A DNA stretch of 64,000 bases from Bradyrhizobium sp. sBnM-33 (GTDB lineage: Bacteria; Pseudomonadota; Alphaproteobacteria; Rhizobiales; Xanthobacteraceae). The stretch spans positions 1,116,001-1,180,000 of the forward strand of contig NZ_CP136624.1 in assembly GCF_032917945.1 (NCBI RefSeq). Reading direction: 5' to 3'. Position numbers and translations under genes: made by a program. Positions 19,773 to 28,853 of the stretch are shown here, piece by piece. The notes under the pieces were generated by a model. It made no database searches. It saw only the letters and a list, made by a program, of their open reading frames with translations, and was not told where the DNA came from. How positions within the stretch are numbered: position 1 is the first letter of the stretch; every line of letters starts with the position of its first letter.

Positions 19773-21926
19773 TTACCGGGTGAACCGCGGTTGCGGTCGC
19801 CGGCCGACCGGAGCCGGCGGCGTCATGGGTGACGGACCGCCGAACAGGCGCTCGAAGAATGACGGGCCGGAGGAAAAGGTGTTGTCACTGGCGAAGTTGA
19901 CGCCGGCCGGCAAAGCATCCCTGGGGCGCGAATAATTCGGCTGGGCATGGGAGACCATGACCTCCAGGTCCCGATTGCGGTTGTTCTTGAGCAGCGCGAT
20001 CATCGTGGCGTCGCGGCCATAGACGTCCTTGCGAAACTGCAACTTGCCGGCGTCATCCACGAACGCGGTCTGGTAGGCGATGTGTACCGGTATGGGAGTC
20101 GGGAATTTCAGGTCGATCTCGCTGCGGCCGTACATGCTGCGGATTCTTTCCGGCGTGTAGCGGTCGTTCGGCATAACGATGCCGAGCAGAGTCGCGGCGT
20201 ATTGGTCCGGGTTCTGCACCCGCATGCAGCCATGGCTGAACGCACGCTCTTCCTTTGCGAACAGATGCTTGTCCGGGGTGTCGTGCTGATAGACCAGGAA
20301 CTTGTTCGGGAAGTTGAAGCGGATACGCCCGAGCGCATTGGCTTCACCGGGCGGCTGCGAAATGTGGATGCTGCCGTCGCGGCGGCGCTCGAGCCTCAGA
20401 CCCATGCGATCCAGCACGGTTGGGTCCTGCTGCAGGGCAGGCAGGTATTCGTTGTAGATGATCGACGGCGGCACGTTCCAGGTCGGGTTGACGGTGATGA
20501 ACTTCATCGTCTCCGTCAGCATCGGCGTGGCGTGCTTGCCCGGCTTTCCGGTCACCACGCGCGTGGTCCACACCGGGGCCCCGTTCTGCATCACCTTCAG
20601 CGTGAAGTCGGGCACATTGAGAATGACATAGGCATTGCCGAGCGAGGCAGCGCCGAGTTGGCGCGGCAGCCAGCGCAGGCGCTCCAGATTAACGAGAACG
20701 ATGTCGATCTGCCGGTCGCGCTTCGGGCTGTTGATGGCCTTGACGGTACGGTCGTCAAGCACGCCGGTCGGCTTCAGATCGACGCTCTCCTGGAATTTGC
20801 GCACGGCGGCGGCAACCTTGGCGTCATAATGCGTGCCGTCGGGATTCTCGGCAATGCCGAGCTTGGCGCGCAGTTGCGGCACGCGTGGGTCTTCCGGCGC
20901 GACCTCACTCTGCTTCTTGGTAGCCGCCTTGTACGCCAGCGCCGGACCTTCGGCGATGTGGATCATCGGTCCGTCGCCCTGGCCGCGCAGCTCGGCGAGC
21001 TTGGCTTTCAGATCTTTGTAGAGCTTGTGCGGCGGATTGTAGCCGTCGAGCGCCGCGGAAGCATCCTTGGCGGTCAAGATGTTGGCGAGCACTTCGGCCG
21101 GGTCGGTCGGGTGCTCGGGGTAAAGGATGTCGCCAGCGACCTGCGACCAGTGCATCCGGCCGCTCTGGGCCTGTCGCGCATAGTCGAGCATGCTCGCGGT
21201 CAGTTTCAGTTCGGCTTCGGCAAGCTGGTCCGGCGAAGTGGCGGCGGCAAAATCCGGTACCGGATAGTCGGCCGGATTGAGGCCCTCGGCGGCGGCGTCC
21301 CTCAGGCGGGCGATCACGCCCTTGCCGCTGTCGGTCAATTTGCCGGCTTGGGTCCATTGCGGCGCATAGTCCCGCGTCGAGTAGAACTTCTCGACGGCAG
21401 CGCGCTCGTTCTTGCGGTCGAAATAGCGCAGCGATCGGGCGCCGAGCATGTCGCGCAACCGGTCGGCGACCGGCTGGTCGGCCGGTGCGACGGTGCTGAC
21501 TTTCACCGGCTCCTTGGCAGGTTCGGCGGCGGGCGCGGTAGCTGTCGCAGCTGGAGGTGTGGTTGTTGCGGCGTCGCTTGGATTGGCCGCGGGCGCGGTG
21601 ACGTTCTCCGTCGGCTTGATATCCGTCTTGGGTTCAGCCGCTTTCGGGGCGGTCCCCGGTTCGGCCGGCTTCTCTGTGGCTTTGGCCGCATCGGGCACCG
21701 CGCCGGTCGAGTCCATCTTGAAATCCCCGATGGTCGGAGGCGGGACGTTGGCCGGTTCGGGACGGGGGACTGCTGCGTCGATCGCGAGCTCGGCAGCGCT
21801 GGTGCGCGGCGTCGTCGACTGGGCCGCCAGCGCTGAGGTCGCTGACACCGTGAGGAAGGTTGCCGCGACGGCCATCAGCACGCGGTCAAATCCTGCACGA
21901 TTCATCGAACAGTCACGCATCGTCAC
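19773..21926 (-). CDS. L,D-transpeptidase (YcbB/LdtD type)
   Basis: The 717-residue protein has a signal peptide (about 15-35), an Ala/Pro/Thr-rich spacer to about 140, a peptidoglycan-binding segment near 380-410 and a YkuD domain with FSHGCMRVQNP, catalytic Cys567 with His565. The long form with an inserted loop before the HGC motif fits YcbB/LdtD, which forms 3-3 peptidoglycan crosslinks in the periplasm. An ATG six codons downstream (MNRAGF) is an alternative start. It is transcribed toward a DUF882 peptidase gene. Confidence 0.92.
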   Translation of the reverse strand: MTMRDCSMNRAGFDRVLMAVAATFLTVSATSALAAQSTTPRTSAAELAIDAAVPRPEPANVPPPTIGDFKMDSTGAVPDAAKATEKPAEPGTAPKAAEPKTDIKPTENVTAPAANPSDAATTTPPAATATAPAAEPAKEPVKVSTVAPADQPVADRLRDMLGARSLRYFDRKNERAAVEKFYSTRDYAPQWTQAGKLTDSGKGVIARLRDAAAEGLNPADYPVPDFAAATSPDQLAEAELKLTASMLDYARQAQSGRMHWSQVAGDILYPEHPTDPAEVLANILTAKDASAALDGYNPPHKLYKDLKAKLAELRGQGDGPMIHIAEGPALAYKAATKKQSEVAPEDPRVPQLRAKLGIAENPDGTHYDAKVAAAVRKFQESVDLKPTGVLDDRTVKAINSPKRDRQIDIVLVNLERLRWLPRQLGAASLGNAYVILNVPDFTLKVMQNGAPVWTTRVVTGKPGKHATPMLTETMKFITVNPTWNVPPSIIYNEYLPALQQDPTVLDRMGLRLERRRDGSIHISQPPGEANALGRIRFNFPNKFLVYQHDTPDKHLFAKEERAFSHGCMRVQNPDQYAATLLGIVMPNDRYTPERIRSMYGRSEIDLKFPTPIPVHIAYQTAFVDDAGKLQFRKDVYGRDATMIALLKNNRNRDLEVMVSHAQPNYSRPRDALPAGVNFASDNTFSSGPSFFERLFGGPSPMTPPAPVGRRPQPRFTR

Positions 21927-22286
21927 ACCCCCTTGGGCGAAACTGCCCCGTCATGGAACAGTCGTTGGCATCGTTCATAGCTTGCGCGGGAAAGCGCCGG
22001 CCTGGATCGGTTTCTCTGTCGTACGCCTGCACGCCACGATTCAACGCAGACGATACATGTGCCCCTTTCATGCAGCCAGCGCCATGCGGGACAACTCACG
22101 ACAAACTGACCTCAAACTACCCGTTTGCATTCGAGTAGCGCGGTTTTGCCACGCTCCCCACCATTTGTCTGTCACCGCCAAGCCACGGTTCAAAAGCTTC
22201 CGAATGGTCGATGTCGTTGGTTCGCCACGATCTTTGCCATGCGGGCGCCATAATCGCGCGGGGCGACCGCTCGCTCAGTTCGCGCC
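21927..22286. other. 360-base gap without a recognised gene
   Basis: This is the 5' region of the L,D-transpeptidase gene and the 3' side of the response-regulator gene. I see no repeat, riboswitch motif or reading frame with a ribosome site. It should hold the L,D-transpeptidase promoter. Confidence 0.5.
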
Positions 22287-23786
22287 TCAGTTTGCGTCCT
22301 GCGCGCCGCCTTCGGCCGAGCCGCTGGCGGCAGCTTCATCGAGCTTACGATAGAGTGTGGAACGACCGATCTTGAGCCGGCGCGCGACTTCCGACATCTG
22401 GCCGCGATAATGCGAGATCGCGAAACGGATGATTTCGTTTTCCATGTCTTCGAGCGGCCGCACCTCGCCGGTGGTGGTCAGCATCGAAAGGCTGCCGGCA
22501 GTGGCGAGGGGGGCAATTGGTATTTCGCTACCCGATACCATTGCAGGCGCCGTCGACGGCGCGACGACCAACGGTTCGCTGGGCGCTAACTGGCCGTCCG
22601 GCACGGCATGGCCAATAGCCTGCGGGAAATCAGACAGGCCGAGTTGATCGCTCTCGCTCATGACGACGGCGCGGTACACCGTGTTTTCGAGCTGGCGGAT
22701 GTTGCCGGGCCAATCAAGCTGCGCGAGATGGGCTACGGCCTCGCCGTTGATGCCGGTGATGGTGCGGTTCTCCTCGGCGGCAAAACGCGCCAGGAAATGC
22801 CGCAACAGATGCGGGATGTCTTCGCGCCGCATCCGCAGCGGTGGGATGGTCACCGGCAGCACGTGCAGCCGGTAGAACAGGTCCTCGCGGAACGCGCCGC
22901 TCTTCACGAGGTCGAGCAGCTTGCGGTTGGTCGCGGAAATGATGCGGACGTCGACCTTCACCGGCTTGCGGCCCCCGACCGCCTCGACGGTTCCTTCCTG
23001 CAGCGCGCGCAAAAGCTTTACCTGCGCCGCGAGCGGGAGCTCGCCGACCTCGTCGAGAAACAACGTGCCGCCGGAAGCTTCGACGAACTTGCCCATGTGC
23101 CGTTCGGTGGCGCCGGTGAACGCGCCCTTCTCGTGACCGAACAGGATCGATTCCACGAGATTGTCGGGAATGGCGCCGCAATTGACAGCGACGAAGGGTT
23201 TTGCCTTGCGTTCACCGGAACCGTGAATGGCGCGAGCGAACAATTCCTTGCCAACGCCGGACTCGCCCTCGATCAGAACAGGAATGCTGGAAGCTGCCGC
23301 CTTCTGCGCGGTGCGCAGCACGGCTGCCATGGTTTCGCTGCGCGTGATGATGTCGGCAAAGGTCAGCCGTCCCTCGCGGCTATGACGGATGCGCTGCAGT
23401 TCGCCTTTGAGTGCCGAGGTGTTGAGCGCGTTGCGCAGCGACACCTGCAGCCGCTCGAAGCCAACCGGCTTGACCACGAAATCCTGCGCGCCGGCGCGCA
23501 TCGCCGAAACCACGTTGTCGATGCCGCCATGCGCGGTCTGCACGACGACGGGGATGCTCAGGCCTGCTTCACGCATTTTTGCGAGCACGCCGAGCCCATC
23601 GAGGCCGGGCATGACGAGGTCGAGCACGACCGCGTCAATCGCCTGCGCATCCGGAGCCGTCAGCAAGGCCACGGCCGCATCGCCGCTGTCGACGACAAGG
23701 GGCTCATAGCCGCACTTCTGCACCATGTTCTCAACCAAACGGCGCTGCACGGCGTCGTCGTCGGCAATCAAAATGGTGGCAGCCAT
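22287..23786 (-). CDS. NtrC-family sigma-54-dependent response regulator
   Basis: The 499-residue protein has a receiver domain with phospho-acceptor Asp56 (acid pair Asp10/Asp11, Lys106), an AAA+ domain with Walker A GESGVGK at 174-180, the sigma-54 contact loop GAFTGA at 221-226 and Walker B TLFLDE at 241-246, and a Fis-type C-terminal helix-turn-helix with MSEVARRLKIGRSTLYRKL. All activation motifs are intact. No histidine kinase gene is adjacent. A TTAA-N7-TTAA site 58-72 bases upstream suggests possible CtrA control. Confidence 0.93.
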   Translation of the reverse strand: MAATILIADDDAVQRRLVENMVQKCGYEPLVVDSGDAAVALLTAPDAQAIDAVVLDLVMPGLDGLGVLAKMREAGLSIPVVVQTAHGGIDNVVSAMRAGAQDFVVKPVGFERLQVSLRNALNTSALKGELQRIRHSREGRLTFADIITRSETMAAVLRTAQKAAASSIPVLIEGESGVGKELFARAIHGSGERKAKPFVAVNCGAIPDNLVESILFGHEKGAFTGATERHMGKFVEASGGTLFLDEVGELPLAAQVKLLRALQEGTVEAVGGRKPVKVDVRIISATNRKLLDLVKSGAFREDLFYRLHVLPVTIPPLRMRREDIPHLLRHFLARFAAEENRTITGINGEAVAHLAQLDWPGNIRQLENTVYRAVVMSESDQLGLSDFPQAIGHAVPDGQLAPSEPLVVAPSTAPAMVSGSEIPIAPLATAGSLSMLTTTGEVRPLEDMENEIIRFAISHYRGQMSEVARRLKIGRSTLYRKLDEAAASGSAEGGAQDAN

Positions 23787-23843
23787 GGCTCTCCCCGCAC
23801 GCTACTGTATTGTACCGAATCGGGGCAATTTCGCCGATGCCGA

Positions 23844-23858
23844 TTAACGTTCTCTTAA
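23844..23858. promoter_or_regulatory. Candidate CtrA box (TTAA-N7-TTAA)
   Basis: The exact spacing of the alphaproteobacterial CtrA site occurs 58 bases ahead of the response-regulator start, in its presumed promoter. One such match by chance somewhere in 64 kb is not improbable, so location is the main support. Confidence 0.4.
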
Positions 23859-23887
23859 ACGTTGAAAACGGCCTTGTTGAGAAGCGG

Positions 23888-24532
23888 CTAGACGTTGAGG
23901 TGCGGCCACACCTCGAGCGCGCCGCGATAGCACATGTCGAGAGCCACATAGAGTATGATGGCGAGGCCGACATAGGCGATCCAGCGCTGCTTTTCCAATA
24001 GCCGCGCGATGAAGTTGGCGGCGAGCCCCATCAGCGCAATGGAAAGCGCCAAGCCGAAGATCAGAATCATCGGATGCTCGCGCGCTGCGCCCGCGACGGC
24101 GAGCACGTTGTCGAGCGACATCGACACGTCGGCGAGCGTGATCTGCCAGATCGCCTGGCCAAGCGTCTTTTGATGACCCGCTGGGGCTGGTGCCTCGACC
24201 GTCCCGGCAGCCGACAGATCATTCAATTTCGGCTCATGATGATGCGATGAACGCAACTCGCGCCACATCTTCCAGCAGACCCAAAGCAGGAGAATGCCGC
24301 CGGCGAGCAGCAATCCAATGATCTGCAGCAATTGGACGGTGATGGAGGCGAAGCCGATCCGCAGCGCCGTGGCGGCCAATATGCCTATCACGATCGCCTT
24401 CCTGCGCTGGGGATCGGGCAGTCCAGCGGCTGCAAGCCCGATGACGATCGCATTGTCGCCGGCGAGCACCAGATCGATCATCACGACCTGGAAAAACGCT
24501 GTCAGGGCTTCTGAGGAGATCATTTCAAGCAT
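23888..24532 (-). CDS. TerC/YjbE-family integral membrane protein
   Basis: A 214-residue protein with about seven membrane segments, containing VVMIDLVLAGDNAIVIG near the N-terminus and TLADVSMSLDNVLAVAG in the second half, the paired Asp/Asn motifs of the TerC family that handle metal ions (Mn export in characterised members). A His-rich cytoplasmic loop (SSHHHEPK) lies between. I choose ATG at 24532, with GGAG eight bases upstream, over the GTG at 24541. No Mn riboswitch is visible ahead of it. Confidence 0.88.
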   Translation of the reverse strand: MLEMISSEALTAFFQVVMIDLVLAGDNAIVIGLAAAGLPDPQRRKAIVIGILAATALRIGFASITVQLLQIIGLLLAGGILLLWVCWKMWRELRSSHHHEPKLNDLSAAGTVEAPAPAGHQKTLGQAIWQITLADVSMSLDNVLAVAGAAREHPMILIFGLALSIALMGLAANFIARLLEKQRWIAYVGLAIILYVALDMCYRGALEVWPHLNV

Positions 24533-24649
24533 GCGGGCCACTCCGTGAATTGGTCCAATCCGACATCGCAGTTCGCTTGAACTGCCAGAGGGGCCCGGGC
24601 TTGGACGCGCGTAAAAAACGTCGCAGTCAAACTGCGCAGATTCTTCTCG

Positions 24650-24991
24650 TTACTCTGGTTGATGCGACAGGGTGAAAAGTTTGATCATCTGGTCCGGCTC
24701 GATCAGAACCGAGAGGACGACGCCGATGAACGTCAGGCTGCCGGCGAGCTCGAACGACATGATGCGGTAGCGATCGCGCCGGCAGAGCAGCGCGAAGCCC
24801 GCCGTCACAGCAGCAACCGCAAACAGCAGGGTGACGATCGCGGGCGCCAGCGCATCCGCCGGCACTACGTTCCGGATACCGAACGTCGCAATCAGCACCA
24901 CGATCAGAATGCCGGCAAACAACTCCTTGCCACGAGCCGCAGGTGCTGGGTCATTCGTTCGGGCAATCTGACTGCAGTCCAAAAAGGCCAT
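24650..24991 (-). CDS. Small membrane protein, hypothetical (113 aa)
   Basis: Three hydrophobic segments (about 24-40, 48-68, 82-100) separated by short charged loops, including CRRDRYR. I do not recognise a family. It lies upstream of the TerC-like gene on the same strand with a 117-base gap, so they may or may not be co-transcribed. Confidence 0.5.
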   Translation of the reverse strand: MAFLDCSQIARTNDPAPAARGKELFAGILIVVLIATFGIRNVVPADALAPAIVTLLFAVAAVTAGFALLCRRDRYRIMSFELAGSLTFIGVVLSVLIEPDQMIKLFTLSHQPE

Positions 24992-25068
24992 CGGAATCTT
25001 ATTCGCGAGCTGAGATTGTGGTAGGGAACTTCACCGATCCCGGTATTCAGTTGACTAGTTTAGTAATC

Positions 25069-25403
25069 ATGAAACGAGGAAAACAGCAAGGCGGTTTCGC
25101 TGAACGGCTGCCGGGCAAGGCTGTGCCGGAAGCCAAGCAGTTGCGGAAATTGGCCGGGGGATTGGCTGAAGTAGCGAAGGGCGGATGCCGAATTGTCGCA
25201 GGCGGACCCTCGCTGCTCGCCTCAGCCTGAAATATTACACGTTCATCTCACAGGTCGAAAACGGGTTGAGCCCCGTTCCAACTGAAATTATGGGGGCGTG
25301 GGCCAGCGAATTGGGTCTTGAACCGGCCGCCTTCGCGAGGCATCTGTTAAGGTATTACGAACCGGAATTGCACCGGCTGCTGTTCGGAGCGGAAAGCACA
25401 TGA
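25069..25403 (+). pseudogene. XRE-type helix-turn-helix regulator, decayed
   Basis: The gene starts MKRGKQQGGFAERL...AKQLRKLAG, and the same protein continues in other frames: a shift at the GGGGG run near 25158 leads to WLK, a TAG stop, then RRADAELSQAD, and a second shift at the CCC near 25205 leads to LAARLSLKYYTFISQVENG to the end. Two +1 shifts and one stop mean no intact product. The spliced reading gives an HTH with SQADLAARLSLKYYTFISQ and a C-terminal region typical of small XRE proteins. Its end overlaps the next gene by four bases, so the two were an operon. Confidence 0.75.
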
Positions 25404-25753
25404 GCGTGGTTGCGTTCGAGCGCAAAGAGAATGCGGGCGAGTGGAGCGAGCGAGAGCTCAGCACCATTGTCGCGGCTCTGGATGCAGCGCTTACGCCGGG
25501 CACCGGACGCCAATGGGAAACCGGCATGACGGAGAAGCGCGATCCCCAGTTCTACCTGTTGGGACGGCTTCCGGATCAGGCTTGCGAGTTGTCCGTGTCG
25601 CGGATCGGCGGACGGTATATTCTCGAGGATGGATTGGGGCGGCTGCTCTTCGAGCACCGAAATCTCGATCTGGTCGTTCTGCACGCGCGCGGCAGTCCCG
25701 AGCACGTCGTGGCTTATGGTACGCGTGATCGTGTTGTGGTGCGCGATCCGTAG
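25400..25753 (+). CDS. Hypothetical protein paired with the decayed XRE gene (117 aa)
   Basis: Starts in an ATGA overlap with the end of the XRE pseudogene. The 117 residues include GRQWETGMTEKRDPQFYLLG and LGRLLFEHRNLDLVVLHARG. There are no membrane segments and no named domain that I recognise. The coupling implies it was translated together with the regulator. With the regulator broken, expression of this gene may now be uncontrolled or lost; a toxin role is not supported by any motif. Confidence 0.6.
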   Translation: MSVVAFERKENAGEWSERELSTIVAALDAALTPGTGRQWETGMTEKRDPQFYLLGRLPDQACELSVSRIGGRYILEDGLGRLLFEHRNLDLVVLHARGSPEHVVAYGTRDRVVVRDP

Positions 25754-25885
25754 CGTGATGCACGAAAGGATCGAGCCGATGCTCACCGAAAGCGAGGAGT
25801 TGCTTGTCCAATTGGCACCGCAGCTTTCGGCTTTCGCCTGATCCCTCGCCCAGTTTCCTGATCACCTCTCAATTTTGAAAGTGTC

Positions 25886-27748
25886 ATGAGCGCAAAACCT
25901 GCGACCTCCCGAGCCGTCAAGATGTCCCGTAAGCCCGCCAAGGGAAGCAAGGCGAGCGCAGCCAAAGCCAAAACCGGCAAATTGCCGGAATGGAACCTCG
26001 CCGATCTTTATTCCGGCATCGACGCGCCTGAAATCGCGCGCGACCTGCAGAAGATGGATACCGACTGCGTCGTGTTTGAAACAGACTACAAAGGCAAGCT
26101 GGCGGAAGGCCTCGCCCGCGACGACGGCGGTGTTTGGCTGGCGGAGGCGGTCAGGCGCTACGAGGCGATTGACGATTTGGCCGGCCGGCTCGGCTCCTAT
26201 GCTGGCCTCGTTCATGCCGGCGACAGCGTCGATCCCGTGATTTCCAAATTCTACGGCGACGTCTCCGAGCGGCTGACGGCGGCCTCGCTGCACCTCTTGT
26301 TCTTCGCGCTCGAACTCAACCGCATCGAAGACGCCGTGATCGAACGCGCAATGCAGACACCTGAGCTCGGACATTACCGGCCGTGGATCGAGGATCTGCG
26401 CAAGGACAAGCCGTATCAGCTAGAGGATCGCGTCGAGCAGTTGTTTCACGAAAAATCCCAGAGCGGCTATGCCGCGTGGAATCGGCTGTTCGACCAGACC
26501 ATCTCCGGCCTGCGTTTCAAGGTCGGGACCAAGGAGCTCGCGATCGAGCCGACGCTCAATCTGCTGCAGGACCGCGCGCCGGAAAAGCGCAAGGCCGCCG
26601 CGCAGGCGCTAGCGAAAACGTTCAAGGATAATGAGCGGACCTTTGCCCTCATCACCAACACGCTCGCCAAGGACAAGGAAATTTCCGATCGCTGGCGTGG
26701 TTTCCAGGACGTTGCGGATTCGCGCCACCTGAATAACCGCGTCGAACGCGAGGTCGTCGATGCGCTGGTCGGCTCGGTTCGCGCGGCCTATCCGCGGCTG
26801 TCGCACCGCTACTACAATCTGAAAGCTGGCTGGTTCAAAAAGAAGAAGCTGGCGCATTGGGACCGCAATGCGCCGCTGCCGTTCGCGGCGGCCGGCACGA
26901 TCGCCTGGCCCGAGGCGCAGAAGATGGTGCTGACAGCCTATCGCGGCTTCTCCACCGAGATGGCGGCGATCGCGGAACGTTTCTTCACCGACCGCTGGAT
27001 TGATGCGCCGGTGCGCCCGGGCAAGGTGCCGGGCGCGTTCTCACACCCGACCACGCCCTCCGCGCACCCTTACGTGCTTATGAACTACCAGGGCAAGCCG
27101 CGCGACGTGATGACGCTGGCGCATGAGCTCGGCCATGGCGTGCACCAGGTGCTGGCCGCGAAGAACGGCGCGCTGATGGCGCCGACGCCGCTCACGCTTG
27201 CCGAGACGGCAAGCGTGTTCGGCGAAATGCTCACCTTCAAGCGGCTATTGTCGCAGACCAAAAATGCCAAGCAGCGCCAGGCGCTGCTTGCCGGCAAGGT
27301 CGAGGACATGATCAATACCGTGGTGCGGCAGATCGCGTTCTATTCGTTCGAGCGCGCCTTGCACACCGAGCGCAAGAACGGCGAACTGACCGCCGAGCGC
27401 ATCGGCCAGATCTGGCTCAGCGTGCAGGGTGAAAGCCTCGGGCCGGCCATCGACATCCGTCCGGGCTACGAGAATTTCTGGATGTACATTCCGCACTTCA
27501 TCCATTCGCCGTTCTACGTCTACGCCTATGCGTTCGGCGATTGCCTGGTGAACTCGCTTTACGCGGTCTACGAGAACGCTTCCGAAGGCTTTGCCGAGCG
27601 CTATCTCGCCATGCTCGCAGCCGGCGGCACCAAGCATTATTCCGAACTGCTCAAGCCGTTCGGGCTCGATGCTGAGGATCCCAAATTCTGGGACGGCGGG
27701 CTGTCGGTCATCGCAGGCATGATCGACGAACTGGAAGCGATGGGCTGA
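25886..27748 (+). CDS. pepF: M3-family oligoendopeptidase F
   Basis: A 620-residue zinc peptidase of the M3B (PepF/PZ-like) family that cleaves short peptides in the cytoplasm. The zinc motif HELGH is at 413-417, and the third ligand is in LAETASVFGEMLTF about 25 residues later. The C-terminal region YIPHFIHSPFYVYAYAFGD is also typical. The first 35 residues are a basic Lys/Ala-rich extension. It is monocistronic. Confidence 0.93.
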   Translation: MSAKPATSRAVKMSRKPAKGSKASAAKAKTGKLPEWNLADLYSGIDAPEIARDLQKMDTDCVVFETDYKGKLAEGLARDDGGVWLAEAVRRYEAIDDLAGRLGSYAGLVHAGDSVDPVISKFYGDVSERLTAASLHLLFFALELNRIEDAVIERAMQTPELGHYRPWIEDLRKDKPYQLEDRVEQLFHEKSQSGYAAWNRLFDQTISGLRFKVGTKELAIEPTLNLLQDRAPEKRKAAAQALAKTFKDNERTFALITNTLAKDKEISDRWRGFQDVADSRHLNNRVEREVVDALVGSVRAAYPRLSHRYYNLKAGWFKKKKLAHWDRNAPLPFAAAGTIAWPEAQKMVLTAYRGFSTEMAAIAERFFTDRWIDAPVRPGKVPGAFSHPTTPSAHPYVLMNYQGKPRDVMTLAHELGHGVHQVLAAKNGALMAPTPLTLAETASVFGEMLTFKRLLSQTKNAKQRQALLAGKVEDMINTVVRQIAFYSFERALHTERKNGELTAERIGQIWLSVQGESLGPAIDIRPGYENFWMYIPHFIHSPFYVYAYAFGDCLVNSLYAVYENASEGFAERYLAMLAAGGTKHYSELLKPFGLDAEDPKFWDGGLSVIAGMIDELEAMG

Positions 27749-27850
27749 CGGGGGTTCGGCCGCTGGCGTAAAACGGATTTGTGATGGGCGCGGACACAAT
27801 TTCAGCCATCGTCGCCGGCCATGATGGTGGCGACAGGAGGGGAGTGCCCC

Positions 27851-28438
27851 ATGATCGAAACCCCGACAAGGCGCGCGGTGCTTGGAGCGGGAGTCTTCGC
27901 GGCCGGTTCCCTGCTCACGGTCGACGCCAGCATTGCTGAGGCCCCGCTTGCCCTTACGCCCGAATGCCATGACGGCGACGCCGTGACAGTGGCGCAGACC
28001 GAAGGGCCGTTCTTCAAGCCGTCCTCGCCCGAGCGCGTCGAGCTGATTGAAGAAGGCATGGCCGGACAGCCGATCGAACTGGTCGGCTTCGTTCTTACCC
28101 GCGCCTGCAAACCGATCGCCGGAGCCTTGCTGGATTTTTGGCAGGCCGACGACAAGGGCCGATATGACAATTCCGGTTTTCGCCTGCGCGGTCACCAGTT
28201 CTCGGATGCGGAAGGGCGCTACCGGTTGCGCAGCGTCGTGCCCGGCGCCTATGTCGGCCGTACACGCCATATCCACGTAAAAGTGCAGCCGCGCGGCGGC
28301 CGCGTGCTGACCACCCAGCTCTATTTCCCGGGCGAATCGCTTAACCGCACCGACGGTCTGTTTCGCAAGGACTTGCTGATGCGAACGACAAAGAACGCGG
28401 GGTGGCTGGCCGGGCGGTTCGATTTCGTGGTCGGCTAG
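27851..28438 (+). CDS. Intradiol ring-cleavage dioxygenase-like protein, exported
   Basis: The 195-residue protein belongs to the protocatechuate 3,4-dioxygenase/catechol 1,2-dioxygenase fold. Likely Fe(III) ligands are Tyr105, Tyr134, His140 and His142, within DFWQADDKGRYDN and GAYVGRTRHIHVKV. An N-terminal TRRAVLGAG with a hydrophobic stretch suggests Tat or Sec export, unlike the cytoplasmic degradative enzymes. The ATG at 27851 has a GGAGGGGAG site upstream. Substrate unknown; it is not in an aromatic catabolic cluster. Confidence 0.85.
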   Translation: MIETPTRRAVLGAGVFAAGSLLTVDASIAEAPLALTPECHDGDAVTVAQTEGPFFKPSSPERVELIEEGMAGQPIELVGFVLTRACKPIAGALLDFWQADDKGRYDNSGFRLRGHQFSDAEGRYRLRSVVPGAYVGRTRHIHVKVQPRGGRVLTTQLYFPGESLNRTDGLFRKDLLMRTTKNAGWLAGRFDFVVG

Positions 28439-28528
28439 GGGCGGGCGGCCCAGCCTCCGGCCGAGCGCGGGTCCTGAAGCGGACGGCCGAAACCGACCCC
28501 GACCAAACGTCGGGATGTAAAACATTTG

Positions 28529-28556
28529 TTGAACGGAACGGCGGGCAATGTTATAC
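28529..28556 (+). promoter_or_regulatory. Promoter of the AbrB-Doc operon
   Basis: A -35-like TTGAAC (28529-28534) and a -10-like TTATAC (28551-28556) are separated by 16 bases, about 25 bases before the antitoxin start. The -10 overlaps the operator below. Confidence 0.5.
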
Positions 28557-28568
28557 GTTTTGTATAAC
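28550..28568. promoter_or_regulatory. Palindromic operator GTTATAC-N5-GTATAAC
   Basis: A perfect 7-bp inverted repeat overlaps the -10 element and ends 12 bases before the antitoxin start. Such sites are bound by antitoxins that repress their own operon; binding by this AbrB protein is inference. Confidence 0.6.
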
Positions 28569-28580
28569 GGAGCTCGCGCC

Positions 28581-28853
28581 ATGAACGAACAATCGAAAGT
28601 TGCGCCCGATCCGCGCGGCCAAGTGATCGGGACCGTCGAAATCAAAAAGATTGGTAACTCCTCGGGGATCATCCTGCCGAAGGATGTGCTTGCTCGGATG
28701 CATGTCAGTGTCGGCGATAAGCTCTACGCGACTCTCACGCCCGATGGCGGTTTTCGGCTAACCCCCCATGACCCGGATTTCGAGAAGGCGATGGAAGTCG
28801 CCCGGCGCGGCATGAAGCGCTATCACAACGCGTTGGCTGAGCTTGCCAAATGA
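28581..28853 (+). CDS. AbrB/MazE-type antitoxin
   Basis: A 90-residue protein with VEIKKIGNSSGIILPKDVLARMHVSVGDKL, the swapped-hairpin SpoVT-AbrB DNA-binding fold, and a helical C-terminus that should wrap the toxin. Start ATG at 28581; a frame reaching further upstream runs through the promoter. Its stop overlaps the Doc start by four bases. It probably neutralises Doc and represses the operon at the palindrome upstream. Confidence 0.9.
   Translation: MNEQSKVAPDPRGQVIGTVEIKKIGNSSGIILPKDVLARMHVSVGDKLYATLTPDGGFRLTPHDPDFEKAMEVARRGMKRYHNALAELAK

Noticed and set aside
24533..24649. Possible yybP-ykoY manganese riboswitch ahead of the TerC-like gene
   Set aside because: TerC genes often carry it, but I do not find the conserved core segments in this short leader.
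25758..25841. 27-codon frame beginning MHERIEPMLTESEE
   Set aside because: No ribosome site and no recognisable domain; too short to support.
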